DNA of 64,000 bases from Cyclobacteriaceae bacterium. Lineage in GTDB: Bacteria; Bacteroidota; Bacteroidia; Cytophagales; Cyclobacteriaceae. The notes under the pieces were generated by a model that was not told the origin of the DNA, did no database searches, and saw nothing but the letters and a program-made list of their open reading frames with translations. Both the position numbers and the translations under genes were made by a program. This document shows, in pieces, positions 48,841 through 57,169 of the stretch (position 1 is the stretch's first letter; each line of letters begins with the position of its first letter). Location: NCBI GenBank assembly GCA_029858965.1, contig JAOUDZ010000006.1, forward strand, positions 42,004 through 106,003, read 5' to 3'.

Positions 48841-49725
48841 ATGAAAAAACTTTACGGAACTGGTGTGGCCCTCGTAACACCGTTTACGCAAACGCTGGCG
48901 GTGGATTATAGTTCGCTAAAAAAACTCCTGAGGCACACTGCCAGCGGTGTAGACTACTATGTCGTAATGGGTACTACCGGGGAGTCTGCCACTTGTTCTG
49001 ATGATGAAAAAAACAAGGTACTCCAATTCACGAAGGAGAATAACCCAAAGAGGCTTCCCATTGTCTACGGGATTGGCGGAAATAATACGCAAGGTGTAGT
49101 CTCTTCCATTAAAAAAACTGAATTCGATGGCGTTGATGCAATACTGTCCGTAAGTCCCTATTACAATAAACCGTCTCAGGAGGGCATTTGTCGACACTTT
49201 GAGGCAATTGCCGATGCCAGCCCAGTCCCGGTAATCCTGTATAACGTTCCAGGCAGAACATCATCCAACATGACTGCAGAAACTACGTTGAGACTGGCGC
49301 ATCACAAGAACATTGTCGGGATAAAAGAGGCCTCTGGAAACATTGAACAGTGCATGAGAATCATAAAGCATAAGCCAAAGGATTTTCTATTACTTTCTGG
49401 TGACGATATGTGGGCCAGTGCGCTGTATGCTATTGGTGGCAAAGGCGTGATTTCTGTGCTGGCGAATGCTTTCCCGGTGATCTTTAAGAAAATGAAAAAT
49501 CAGGCCTTTGCCGGAAATCTTAGCAAAGCATATCAGGAACAGCTAAAACTACTTGAAATCAATGCACCTATGTATGAAGAAGGAAGCCCTGTAGGCATCA
49601 AATATCTGCTTTCAAAAATAGCAGTGTGCAATCCCCATGTGAGGCTGCCATTGGTGACTGCCTCTGAAGACCTGAGAAATAAAATTGACACTGTATATCA
49701 GCACATGAAAGCCAAAAGGGGATAA
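48841..49725 (+). CDS. dapA: 4-hydroxy-tetrahydrodipicolinate synthase
   Basis: 294 residues, TIM barrel. Conserved motifs are GTTGESATCSDDEK (substrate binding), YNVPGRTSSN with the catalytic Tyr, and the Schiff-base Lys162 in VGIKEASGN. It condenses pyruvate with aspartate semialdehyde in the lysine/diaminopimelate pathway, needed for peptidoglycan. It lies in a ligA-DUF6913-dapA run with only four bases to the preceding gene. Confidence 0.95.
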   Translation: MKKLYGTGVALVTPFTQTLAVDYSSLKKLLRHTASGVDYYVVMGTTGESATCSDDEKNKVLQFTKENNPKRLPIVYGIGGNNTQGVVSSIKKTEFDGVDAILSVSPYYNKPSQEGICRHFEAIADASPVPVILYNVPGRTSSNMTAETTLRLAHHKNIVGIKEASGNIEQCMRIIKHKPKDFLLLSGDDMWASALYAIGGKGVISVLANAFPVIFKKMKNQAFAGNLSKAYQEQLKLLEINAPMYEEGSPVGIKYLLSKIAVCNPHVRLPLVTASEDLRNKIDTVYQHMKAKRG

Positions 49726-49740
49726 CGCATCGCTATCCCC
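49718..49740 (+). terminator. Hairpin overlapping the dapA stop
   Basis: GGGGATA and TATCCCC form a perfect 7-bp stem with a nine-base loop. The left arm covers the last codons of dapA. No T-run follows, and the facing gene at 49781 is on the other strand, so it may be a terminator of the dapA transcript. Confidence 0.35.
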
Positions 49741-49780
49741 CCTACACAGTGTTGAACTTTGTTAAAGAATCAAGACCAGT

Positions 49781-49957
49781 CTAGGCCTTGTTTTTGATTT
49801 CCTGAACTTCAGAGCGAATTGCTTGCGCTAGATTTTTGAGGTCTTGCATACCCTTTCTTACCCGGGTACCGGCTGCACTGTTGCCCTTGTTATAAAATTT
49901 GTCAGCATCTCCTTCAAGTGAAGCTATGAGATTCTTGAGCTCTTCAAACTTTTGCAT
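49781..49957 (-). CDS. Histone H1-like Hc1 small DNA-binding protein
   Basis: 58 residues from ATG at 49957 to TAG at 49781. The chain MQKFEELKNLIASLEGDADK, then FYNKGNSAAGTRVRKGMQDL, then KNLAQAIRSEVQEIKNKA has the helix pair and the G-T-R-V-R-K-G-M-Q-D-L-K motif of the short Hc1-like (histone H1-like) proteins widespread in Bacteroidota. They are abundant nucleoid proteins thought to bind DNA. It is a single-gene unit facing dapA, and easily overlooked because of its size. Confidence 0.85.
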   Translation of the reverse strand: MQKFEELKNLIASLEGDADKFYNKGNSAAGTRVRKGMQDLKNLAQAIRSEVQEIKNKA

Positions 49958-50043
49958 TTTAGTTGAGTTTTAGGATTAGAAATTAGTTTCTAAGGGACAA
50001 TTTAAAGAAAAACCTTTAAAAACAACCCTATGAGCGGTTTATT

Positions 50044-51300
50044 TTAAATTCCTTTGGTTACTGAGACCAATACCTCCTCCTTGTAGAACCCGCTGTCCAG
50101 CTTTACTTTCAGCGCAGAGAACGCGTTCAACGTGAGCTCTACATCGGCAAGCGTATGAACCGCTGTCGGTATAATCCTAAACATAATAACATCCTTAGGG
50201 ACAACAGGATATATAACAACAGAGCAGAAAATATTGAAGTTCTCGCGAAGGTCCATCGCCATATTTGCGGCCTCTCCAACACCACCCTTGAAAAGTACGG
50301 GAGTAACAGGTGAATTAGTATTTCCGATATTAAATCCACGCGAGATTAACCCTTCTTGCATGGCCGCAACAATCTTCCATAAATTGTCCTTAAGCTCAGG
50401 CTTTGATTTCAAAAGCTCCAAACGCTTCATGCCTCCTATTACCAGGGGCATAGGTAAGCTCTTTGCATAGATTTGAGATCTTACACTGTAGCGGAGATAT
50501 TTTAAGATCCTTTTGTCGCCGGCAACAAACGCCCCAATACTCGCCATTGACTTGGCAAAAGTTGAAAAGTAAAGGTCAATCTGATCTTGCACGCCTTGCT
50601 CCTCACCTGTTCCAGCACCCGTTTTTCCCATGGTCCCGAAACCATGGGCGTCATCGACAAACAATCTGAAATTGTATTTATTCTTTAGTGCAACTACCCC
50701 CTTCAGATCACCTTGCTTTCCGGACATCCCAAACACGCCTTCGGTAATGACCAAGATACCGCCACCTGTTTCATCCGCAAGTCTTGTGGCCCGTTGTAGC
50801 TGCTTCTCAAGACTTTCCATATCATTATGGGTATACACAAATCGCTTTCCCATATGCAACCGAACACCATCAATGATACACGCATGTGATTCTGCGTCGT
50901 ATACAATGACGTCTTTGCGGTCAACCAGCGCATCGATTATCGAGACAACTCCCTGGTAGCCAAAGTTGAGGAGCATAACATCTTCCTTTGCTACAAATTC
51001 AGCAAGCTGCTGCTCCAACTGAAGGTGATTTGAAGAGTTGCCGGACATCATCCGCGCTCCCATGGGCGAACCCAGGCCATATTGCGCAGCTGCATCAGCA
51101 TCTGCCTTTCTAACCTCCGGATGGTTAGCAAGGCCCAGATAATTATTCAGGCTCCAATTCAATACTTCACGGCCATTGAACATCATCCTGGGACCAATTT
51201 CTCCCTCGAGTTTTGGGAAGAAGAAATAATCGTCAGGAAGGTGCGAATATTTAGCCAGTGCCCCAGCTTCCATTCTAAGCTTTTCAAATAGGTCTACCAT
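50044..51300 (-). CDS. Alpha-oxoamine synthase family PLP enzyme
   Basis: 418 residues from ATG at 51300 (MVDLFEKLRMEAG); an upstream in-frame start would add an odd hydrophobic leader. Family motifs: SLNNYLGLANHPEV, SPMGARMMSGNSSNHLQLEQ, FGYQGVVSIIDALVDRKDV, FVDDAHGFGTMGKTG with the PLP Asp and His, and the Schiff-base Lys in STFAKSMAS. The family joins an amino acid with an acyl-thioester (BioF, Kbl, serine palmitoyltransferase). Bacteroidota use such enzymes for sphingolipids, but this sequence alone does not separate the activities. It is single-gene, divergent from the biotin carboxylase gene. Confidence 0.8.
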   Translation of the reverse strand: MVDLFEKLRMEAGALAKYSHLPDDYFFFPKLEGEIGPRMMFNGREVLNWSLNNYLGLANHPEVRKADADAAAQYGLGSPMGARMMSGNSSNHLQLEQQLAEFVAKEDVMLLNFGYQGVVSIIDALVDRKDVIVYDAESHACIIDGVRLHMGKRFVYTHNDMESLEKQLQRATRLADETGGGILVITEGVFGMSGKQGDLKGVVALKNKYNFRLFVDDAHGFGTMGKTGAGTGEEQGVQDQIDLYFSTFAKSMASIGAFVAGDKRILKYLRYSVRSQIYAKSLPMPLVIGGMKRLELLKSKPELKDNLWKIVAAMQEGLISRGFNIGNTNSPVTPVLFKGGVGEAANMAMDLRENFNIFCSVVIYPVVPKDVIMFRIIPTAVHTLADVELTLNAFSALKVKLDSGFYKEEVLVSVTKGI

Positions 51301-51413
51301 TATGCGATTAATTAAAATTGCGGCAAAAATAAGTAAAAAACAGGTTCGTTCGGCTTTCACAGTACTTTGCCTCCCTACAATTTATGCTTAGCATTGTGTT
51401 TTAAGCCCAATTC

Positions 51414-52901
51414 ATGACAAATATCAAGAAAATATTAGTTGCCAACAGGGGTGAAATTGCCATTCGTGTTATGCGGACAGCCCGGGAGATGGGAATAAAC
51501 ACGGTGGCGATTTTTAGCGAAGCCGACCGCAATGCCCTTCATGTGCGCTATGCAGATGAAGCAGTTCTCGTCGGGCCTCCCCCCTCCAATGAGTCCTATT
51601 TACGGATGGACAAGGTCATCCAGGCAGCAAAACTAACCGGTGCCGACGCTATACACCCTGGATACGGTTTTTTATCCGAAAATGAAGAATTCGCGCGATT
51701 GGTAGAACATGAAGGATTAATTTTTATCGGCCCCTCATCGGAATCCATAAAGTTGATGGGGAATAAGTTAGCCGCAAAAGCTGCTGTGTCAAAATTTAAT
51801 GTACCGTTGGTTCCAGGCACTTCTGAGCCCATTGAAAATGTGAATGAAGCAAAAATAATAGCCAGTGAAATTGGCTATCCGATACTCATCAAAGCCAGCG
51901 CTGGAGGTGGAGGTAAGGGGATGCGAATTGTGCAACAAGAAGCTGACTTTGAAGAACAGATGGATCGCGCCACCAGTGAAGCTAGATCGGCCTTTGGCGA
52001 TGGATCTGTATTTATTGAAAAATACATTACCAAACCCCGGCATATCGAGTTCCAGGTGCTTGGCGATAAGCACGGTAACGTGGTCCATGTATTTGACAGG
52101 GAGTGCTCAATACAGCGCAGGCATCAGAAAGTAATTGAAGAAGCTCCCTCGTGTATCTTAACGCCAGAGAAAAGAGTTGCAATGGGCGAAGCCGCTGTCA
52201 ATGTGGCCAAATCGTGTGGCTATTACAGCGCCGGCACGGTTGAATTCATTCTCGATGACCAACTCAATTTCTATTTCCTCGAAATGAACACCAGACTACA
52301 GGTGGAGCATCCGGTTACCGAGGAGATCACCGGCCTTGACCTCGTGCAACTCCAAATTCTGATCGCGGCTGGAGATGAAATACCATTCAACCAAAAAGAC
52401 TTGAAAATAAATGGGCATGCAATAGAAGTCCGGGTTTACGCGGAAGATCCTGCCAATAATTTTCTGCCGGATATTGGGACACTGAGAACCTATATGCGCC
52501 CACAAGGGCTCGGCATCCGTGTCGATGACGGTTTTGAGCAGGGTATGGAAATACCTTTCTATTATGATCCCATGATTGCCAAGCTCATTACACACGCACA
52601 AAATAGGGAAGCTGCTATTGCCAAGATGATCCGTGCAATACAAGAATATGAAATCACAGGAATCCAGACAACATTAGGCTTTTGTGAGTTTGTGATGCAC
52701 CACGATGCATTCATTTCCGGAAATTTTGACACCCGATTTGTGGAGAACTATTTCACACCAGGTGCTTTACAACAAATACCAAGTGCTGAGGAAGAAAAAA
52801 TCGCGGCAGCACTTGCTTCACTCCTGGCGAACGGCACTAAAACAAATGACAATGAATTGGCTATTCGTGCAGGAAGTAAGTGGAAAAAGGCCAGGCTTTA
52901 G
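51414..52901 (+). CDS. accC: Biotin carboxylase subunit of an acyl-CoA carboxylase
   Basis: 495 residues. All ATP-grasp biotin carboxylase motifs are present: ILVANRGEIAIRVMRTAREM, GADAIHPGYGFLSEN, KASAGGGGKGMRIV (ATP loop), HIEFQVLGDKHGN, ECSIQRRHQKVIEEAP, and EMNTRLQVEHPVTE with the catalytic Arg. It is about 45 residues longer than E. coli AccC because of a C-terminal tail (EEEKIAAALASLLANGTKTN), but carries no biotin-carrier domain, which must come from elsewhere. It could serve acetyl-CoA or propionyl-CoA carboxylase; no partner subunit is nearby. Confidence 0.85.
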   Translation: MTNIKKILVANRGEIAIRVMRTAREMGINTVAIFSEADRNALHVRYADEAVLVGPPPSNESYLRMDKVIQAAKLTGADAIHPGYGFLSENEEFARLVEHEGLIFIGPSSESIKLMGNKLAAKAAVSKFNVPLVPGTSEPIENVNEAKIIASEIGYPILIKASAGGGGKGMRIVQQEADFEEQMDRATSEARSAFGDGSVFIEKYITKPRHIEFQVLGDKHGNVVHVFDRECSIQRRHQKVIEEAPSCILTPEKRVAMGEAAVNVAKSCGYYSAGTVEFILDDQLNFYFLEMNTRLQVEHPVTEEITGLDLVQLQILIAAGDEIPFNQKDLKINGHAIEVRVYAEDPANNFLPDIGTLRTYMRPQGLGIRVDDGFEQGMEIPFYYDPMIAKLITHAQNREAAIAKMIRAIQEYEITGIQTTLGFCEFVMHHDAFISGNFDTRFVENYFTPGALQQIPSAEEEKIAAALASLLANGTKTNDNELAIRAGSKWKKARL

Positions 52902-52947
52902 CGCAGTGCGCTGCAAGGTTTATGCAGTGGTGTAAAAGTTGTCAACC

Positions 52948-54066
52948 CTATTTCAGAAGAATGGGTTCAGGGCTAAAACAAATAATGAATATAAGCAGGC
53001 AAAGCCATCCCAGCACAATTCGTTTAGCATCCAGAGGTTCTTCTATTTCGGATGGTGGATGCGGTATGCCTATAAATCTTCCCAGGATAAATACAAACAA
53101 AAGCCAACCTGAATAACCGTGAACACCTGGATACATCCAGGAGATAACAAGCTGCACAGCGAAAATAACGAGTGCATACATCAAAGTATCGCGCTTTGGC
53201 AGCCCCAATCCCGTTAGTGCAAAATATAGAAAGGCGATAAATCCCGGAATCCAAAAAATCAAATTGGAGGGATCATCCTTTAGATCTATAACACCCAGGC
53301 CGGCATAAAACATAAAGGAAACAAAAAATGCTGACGCAATGATGCGATGTACCTTAAAGCCAAACAAACCATATACAACATGTCCCCCATCCAACTGTCC
53401 TATCGGCAGCAGGTTCAGACAGGTAAAAACCAGTGAAAGATACCCCGCAAACAAGAATGGGTAATGCATAATCTCATGCGGGTTCGGCATCCGATCCGGC
53501 TCAGCAACGAAGTTCTCAAAAAACAAAAACAACAAATTATGACCAATGGTAACGTCAATAATATTTTCGGGCAGATTTGCATAAACTTTCTCCGCATAAT
53601 CCAGTCCATATTCCTCATATTCCGGATGTATTTGAAATATATATTCCGGTGATGGCAAATGCGTGAAGCCATAAAACAATACCATCATCGCCATTACGAA
53701 GCCAGCAAGCGGTCCGGCAATTCCAATATCAAAGTTCTGTTTCTTAGAATGTACTCTACTTTTGAGGCGAATGATTGCACCCATTGTGCCAATCGAAAAT
53801 GGAATAGGTGGGATCGGAATGTAATACGGAAGCGTAACCTTCACCATATGATACTTCGCCATGAAATAATGCCCGAATTCATGCACCGTGAGAATTAAAA
53901 GAAACGGGATAGAAAATTGCATGCCGCTGATAAAATCATCCCAACCATAGTCAGGCATAAATACAGATCGGCCGTAGGTCCACTCGGCCCCTGCAAGGGT
54001 TGTCGTAATGAATGTCGCGATAAAGAGGGATGATTGAATCAGTACCCGCCGCTGGTCACTGCTCAT
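52948..54066 (-). CDS. Site-2 protease family membrane metalloprotease (M50)
   Basis: 372 residues with about eight hydrophobic segments. The zinc motif HEFGHYFMAKYHM (HExxH) lies in a membrane helix after residue 60, and the third-ligand motif is LLPIGQLDGGHVVYG. These are the two hallmarks of S2P proteases, which cut inside the membrane. No PDZ domain is seen, so it is closer to the short S2P group. The substrate is unknown; an anti-sigma factor such as the one at 42291 would be a guess without positional support. It overlaps the upstream HAD gene by 11 bases. Confidence 0.85.
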   Translation of the reverse strand: MSSDQRRVLIQSSLFIATFITTTLAGAEWTYGRSVFMPDYGWDDFISGMQFSIPFLLILTVHEFGHYFMAKYHMVKVTLPYYIPIPPIPFSIGTMGAIIRLKSRVHSKKQNFDIGIAGPLAGFVMAMMVLFYGFTHLPSPEYIFQIHPEYEEYGLDYAEKVYANLPENIIDVTIGHNLLFLFFENFVAEPDRMPNPHEIMHYPFLFAGYLSLVFTCLNLLPIGQLDGGHVVYGLFGFKVHRIIASAFFVSFMFYAGLGVIDLKDDPSNLIFWIPGFIAFLYFALTGLGLPKRDTLMYALVIFAVQLVISWMYPGVHGYSGWLLFVFILGRFIGIPHPPSEIEEPLDAKRIVLGWLCLLIFIICFSPEPILLK

Positions 54067-54679
54067 TGAAATAGTCTAGAATAAAATTTGGAGAATCTAC
54101 ATGCACTGTTTTAATGCCGAGTTGGTTTGCCCCTGCTAAGTTGTCGGTATTGTCATCCAGGAAAAGCGTTTCTCCCGGTACCAGCGCATTTTCTGCCAAG
54201 ACCTGCTCAAAAATATCAGCATTTGGTTTTCGTTTTTTCATAATGTGGGAGTAGTACGCACGGTGAAAATAGGATTCGAGGGGACTGGTGGGCTGCAAGA
54301 TACCAGGAAGCATGGTTTGATTGATGTAGTTTATATGGATGCTATTTGTATTGCTCAATAAGTAGACCCTGTATTTTTCTTTCAGTTTCAGCAGCAGATG
54401 TAGTTTTTTTACGGAAAGACCTCGCAGCATGGCAGTCCAACATCCATCAATCTCTTCCGCAGAAGAATTAATTGAATAAACCACACGGACATAATCACGG
54501 AATTCGTTATCCCCTATGAGGCCTTTCTCATAAGCCTCAAAGCCTGGTGACAATGTGTACAAGGAATTGACTTCTTCCTGTTTCATTCCGGAAATGGATG
54601 AAAAAGCCTGGATCGTATGGTCGATTGATAAGTCGATAATGACACCACCAAGATCGAAGATTAGATTTTTAAGGGACAT
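54056..54679 (-). CDS. HAD-family hydrolase
   Basis: 207 residues from ATG at 54679 (a GTG four codons upstream is less likely). HAD motifs: LIFDLGGVIID (nucleophile Asp, with G in place of the second Asp, as in epoxide-hydrolase/haloacid-type HAD-IA members), VYLLSNTNSIH for motif II, KPNADIFEQVL for the motif III Lys, and LFLDDNTDN for motif IV. It belongs to the large HAD-IA group of small-molecule phosphatases. Its 3' end overlaps the site-2 protease gene. Confidence 0.85.
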   Translation of the reverse strand: MSLKNLIFDLGGVIIDLSIDHTIQAFSSISGMKQEEVNSLYTLSPGFEAYEKGLIGDNEFRDYVRVVYSINSSAEEIDGCWTAMLRGLSVKKLHLLLKLKEKYRVYLLSNTNSIHINYINQTMLPGILQPTSPLESYFHRAYYSHIMKKRKPNADIFEQVLAENALVPGETLFLDDNTDNLAGANQLGIKTVHVDSPNFILDYFNEQ

Positions 54680-54754
54680 ATCGTGTGCCACGCGCAGAGT
54701 TTTGTGTAATTAAATTCAAATATGTAACATTGCAACTCCTTTACAAACTACAGA

Positions 54755-54828
54755 GGGCCCATAGCTCAGCTGGTTAGAGCACTTGACTCATAATCAAGGG
54801 GTCGCTGGATCGTTCCCAGCTGGGCCCA
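54755..54828 (+). tRNA. tRNA with CAU anticodon, probable tRNA-Ile2
   Basis: Cloverleaf read from the sequence: acceptor GGGCCCA/TGGGCCC with discriminator A (54828), D arm GCTC/GAGC, anticodon stem CTTGA/TCAAG with loop CTCATAA (anticodon CAT at 54789-54791), T arm GCTGG/CCAGC. CCA is not encoded. It is not the initiator: the 1-72 pair is intact and the anticodon stem lacks the three G-C pairs. C4-G69 and C5-G68 fit the determinants for TilS, which would convert the C to lysidine and make it read AUA. Automated tools would call it Met. The T loop is ATCGTTC, not the usual TTCGAnn. Confidence 0.9.
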
Positions 54829-54839
54829 CACTGATAATC

Positions 54840-54878
54840 AGGCAGTTATCTCTAAATGTAACTGCCTTATATTTTTTT
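54840..54878 (+). terminator. Rho-independent terminator of the tRNA gene
   Basis: AGGCAGTTA and TAACTGCCT pair perfectly over 9 bp with a 10-base loop, followed by TATATTTTTTT. It lies 12 bases after the tRNA. Confidence 0.85.
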
Positions 54879-54915
54879 CTCGTAACTAATTGTAAACAAT
54901 TCTTGGAGCGATTTT

Positions 54916-54939
54916 ATCGCTAGGTTATGTGTTAGCGAT
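54916..54939. terminator. Hairpin downstream of the acylation cassette
   Basis: ATCGCTA and TAGCGAT form a perfect 7-bp stem with a 10-base loop. It lies 56 bases beyond the microprotein stop on the minus strand. No T-run follows on that strand, so it may only be a candidate 3' end for the cassette. Confidence 0.3.
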
Positions 54940-54994
54940 CTAGCGCGTAAGTTACTTCCGCGCCCTCCCAAAACATCAACTTTATCAGACCAAC

Positions 54995-55138
54995 TCACCA
55001 ACCCACATACCTGAAAGCACCCTGTGGCTCCACGCTAATACTGGAATACAGATTCAGTATAAGTAAAAAGAGATACCACAATGCAATGATGATGTTGGCA
55101 ATTCGATTGGGGAAATGTGCAATTAGGAACCTGTACAT
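54995..55138 (-). CDS. DltX-like single-TM microprotein with C-terminal acyl-shuttle motif
   Basis: 47 residues from ATG at 55138 to TGA at 54995, too short for usual gene length cut-offs. Layout: short cytoplasmic start (MYRFLIAHFPNR), one membrane helix (about 13-33, IANIIIALWYLFLLILNLY), then SSISVEPQGAFRYVGW at the very end. In Gram-positive Dlt systems the microprotein DltX ends QG-x-FIYNEF, and the Tyr of that hexapeptide carries the acyl group between the MBOAT and DltD. Here QGAFRYVGW keeps Q-G-x-F-x-Y and a terminal aromatic. It starts two bases after the stop of the MBOAT gene, so translation is coupled. The fit of length, topology, motif and position is strong; function is inferred. 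Confidence 0.8.
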   Translation of the reverse strand: MYRFLIAHFPNRIANIIIALWYLFLLILNLYSSISVEPQGAFRYVGW

Positions 55139-55140
55139 AG

Positions 55141-56241
55141 CTAATTTAGAAAGAATAAAACTTTATACACATGCAATGCCTGAGCCAGTTCATCATAATG
55201 AATGACCACGCTGCTCAGGCTAAAGTAATTCAACACAAATATTCTCCCCAGGTTCTTTCGAATAAAAGAATCAGAACTTGCCTTAAAGAAAGAAGATAGA
55301 ATTATTCCAATTGCCTGCAGCGCGCCCCAAATCAAAAAACTAAAAGATATTTCATGCCAAAGTCCGATAATAATCATGGTGGCGATGATGCCCAACAAAG
55401 GCTTACGGTAAAAGGAGGCAATCGGTGTATAAATATAATCTCTGCAAAAAGCAGAAAGCGACATATGGTATTTTGACCAAAACTCCTGCATATTACTTGC
55501 CAAAAAAGGGTAATTAAAGTTGTCCATTATGCGATAACCGAGAAAAAGTGAAATACCGATTGCAATATCAGAATATCCGGCAAATTGGAAGTATGCATTC
55601 AGCACCGATTCTATTGTTTCCAGATACGCCTTAAGCCAAGCATGGCTATCATCTATATCGCTAATGAAGACTGCCCCTTTCGCTGTGAGTAGGTAGTTGC
55701 CCACGATCATTACCTTGGATACACCGTACAAAATACGTTGCAAACCAGCAGAAAAATATTCACTGTTGAAACGTCTCCTTTGCCAGTCCTTTACAAACTC
55801 ATGGTAACGGTTGATGGGGCCAATAATGAGGACTGGTAGAAAGAAATTATACGCCAAATAAAACAGGATACTTTCATTTAGAATCTTCCCCTTATAGTAT
55901 TCAATCGTATAGTGAATATTCCGAAAAATATAATAGGACATCCCAAGCGGTATGATCCAGTGATCATGGATGGAAAATAGAAGCTTTGCCGAAGCAATAA
56001 GTAATATTAATACAACAAGGCTTATACCGATCTTAATGGAATTCTTCAAATTCGACTTGTGAAGCAAGTAGAAATTTCCAAAAGAAATGAAAGTCAGAAT
56101 CAAGAAAGAAATCGGCGATTTATATAATATGAAGGCTCCTGTAATAATGATCTGCGATAGTAACACAAATCTTTTTGGTAAGGCCCAGGATAAAATAATC
56201 AGTGGTATTGAAAACAAGAAAACTTCCAACAATAACTCCAT
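55141..56241 (-). CDS. MBOAT family O-acyltransferase, DltB-like
   Basis: 366 residues with about ten hydrophobic segments. The MBOAT core is visible: FQFAGYSDIAIGISLFLGY, NFNYPFLASNMQEFWSKYHM, SLSAFCRDYIYTPIAS, and the catalytic His296 in IIIGLWHEISFSF. The F-W-x-x-x-H-x-S-L-x-x-x-x-R-D-Y-I-Y-x-P sequence matches DltB, AlgI and PatA relatives, which move an acyl group from a cytoplasmic thioester through the membrane. Context (SGNH partner, adenylation-carrier protein and DltX-like microprotein) makes DltB the closest functional parallel. It starts one base after the stop of the SGNH gene. Confidence 0.85.
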   Translation of the reverse strand: MELLLEVFLFSIPLIILSWALPKRFVLLSQIIITGAFILYKSPISFLILTFISFGNFYLLHKSNLKNSIKIGISLVVLILLIASAKLLFSIHDHWIIPLGMSYYIFRNIHYTIEYYKGKILNESILFYLAYNFFLPVLIIGPINRYHEFVKDWQRRRFNSEYFSAGLQRILYGVSKVMIVGNYLLTAKGAVFISDIDDSHAWLKAYLETIESVLNAYFQFAGYSDIAIGISLFLGYRIMDNFNYPFLASNMQEFWSKYHMSLSAFCRDYIYTPIASFYRKPLLGIIATMIIIGLWHEISFSFLIWGALQAIGIILSSFFKASSDSFIRKNLGRIFVLNYFSLSSVVIHYDELAQALHVYKVLFFLN

Positions 56242-56242
56242 A

Positions 56243-57169
56243 TCATTTCATTGAGGCAAATTGAGAAACAAACCATGACTGATATTTTTTTGAACCTTCG
56301 TAATTCAAATGAATACCATCCATAAAATATGAATCATCCATTTGGCCCGGATATTCCCAAGAATCAATATTGTAATGTTGCCTGTAAAACTCTTGAACAT
56401 TACTGAATTCAACATTACCACCTTCATCCAGGAAGTTAGTCTGAAGTTTGTCGGATTGGGGCATTCCCAGAAAAATTACCTTACTGTTCATCTTCGACAA
56501 AGCCTGGTATGCCTCGTTAGCAATTTCATTGATCGAAGGCCTCCTGACCGAACGTCTTTTTGATTGCAACGATTTAAAGGCGACGCTATCAAAATTATTA
56601 GTGTAAAAATCACTTTCAGCAAAAGGCTTAATATCAAAGTTATACCACTTTTCATAGTAATTTGGGTGAGGTGCCAAGCCAATTACCACCCTGACTTTAT
56701 TCCTTAAATACAATAATGCCGCGTCGACAGGTAACGGAATTTCCATGCTATTCTCATCATCGAGATTTATCGCGACGTTTTCTAAAAACAGGTACTTTGG
56801 GGGGTATCTGACTATGTATTTAAAGAAATTAATGCGTTCGGCAAGTTTCATATTCAAACCATATAAGGCTACTCGTAAAACGTTAACCCTCTTGTTTGTT
56901 TGTTCAGCGATCGCCTGTTCAATTTCAGCAGCATCTAAAAGTGCGCGATCCGTTAACGATGACCCGAGAATGACAATAGATATTGCCGACTTATCCCTGG
57001 TATTTTTCTCGATCAAGGCCTTCTGAATGTTAACACTGTACGCCTCAAAAATCTTCGCATACGGTCCGAACGGTGAGTAGGTATATCCCAGGAACAAGGA
57101 AAGGAAACCAAGGGTCATAATAGCTGAATATGCCCAGACCTTAAGCGGGGGAATATCCTCGTCCATCAC
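56243..57169 (-). CDS. DltD-like membrane-anchored SGNH acyltransferase/hydrolase
   Basis: 308 residues. One N-terminal membrane helix (about 10-30) anchors an extracytoplasmic domain. The nucleophile motif is ILGSSLTD with Ser71, as in DltD (GSSELS), and the Asp-His pair is D284 and H287 in MDGIHLNYEG near the C-terminus, where DltD has D-x-x-H-L. DltD takes the acyl group from the DltX tyrosine and gives it to the polymer. The chain is shorter than Gram-positive DltD (about 420 residues), so the acceptor may differ. It overlaps the upstream gene by four bases. Confidence 0.8.
   Translation of the reverse strand: MMDEDIPPLKVWAYSAIMTLGFLSLFLGYTYSPFGPYAKIFEAYSVNIQKALIEKNTRDKSAISIVILGSSLTDRALLDAAEIEQAIAEQTNKRVNVLRVALYGLNMKLAERINFFKYIVRYPPKYLFLENVAINLDDENSMEIPLPVDAALLYLRNKVRVVIGLAPHPNYYEKWYNFDIKPFAESDFYTNNFDSVAFKSLQSKRRSVRRPSINEIANEAYQALSKMNSKVIFLGMPQSDKLQTNFLDEGGNVEFSNVQEFYRQHYNIDSWEYPGQMDDSYFMDGIHLNYEGSKKYQSWFVSQFASMK

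Noticed and set aside
54755..54828. tRNA as attachment site of an island holding the acylation cassette
   Set aside because: No integrase, no repeat of the tRNA 3' end was seen on the other side, and the tRNA has its own terminator; nothing supports recent integration.
54755..54828. Initiator tRNA-fMet
   Set aside because: The first acceptor pair is intact and the anticodon stem lacks the G-C triplet of initiators.
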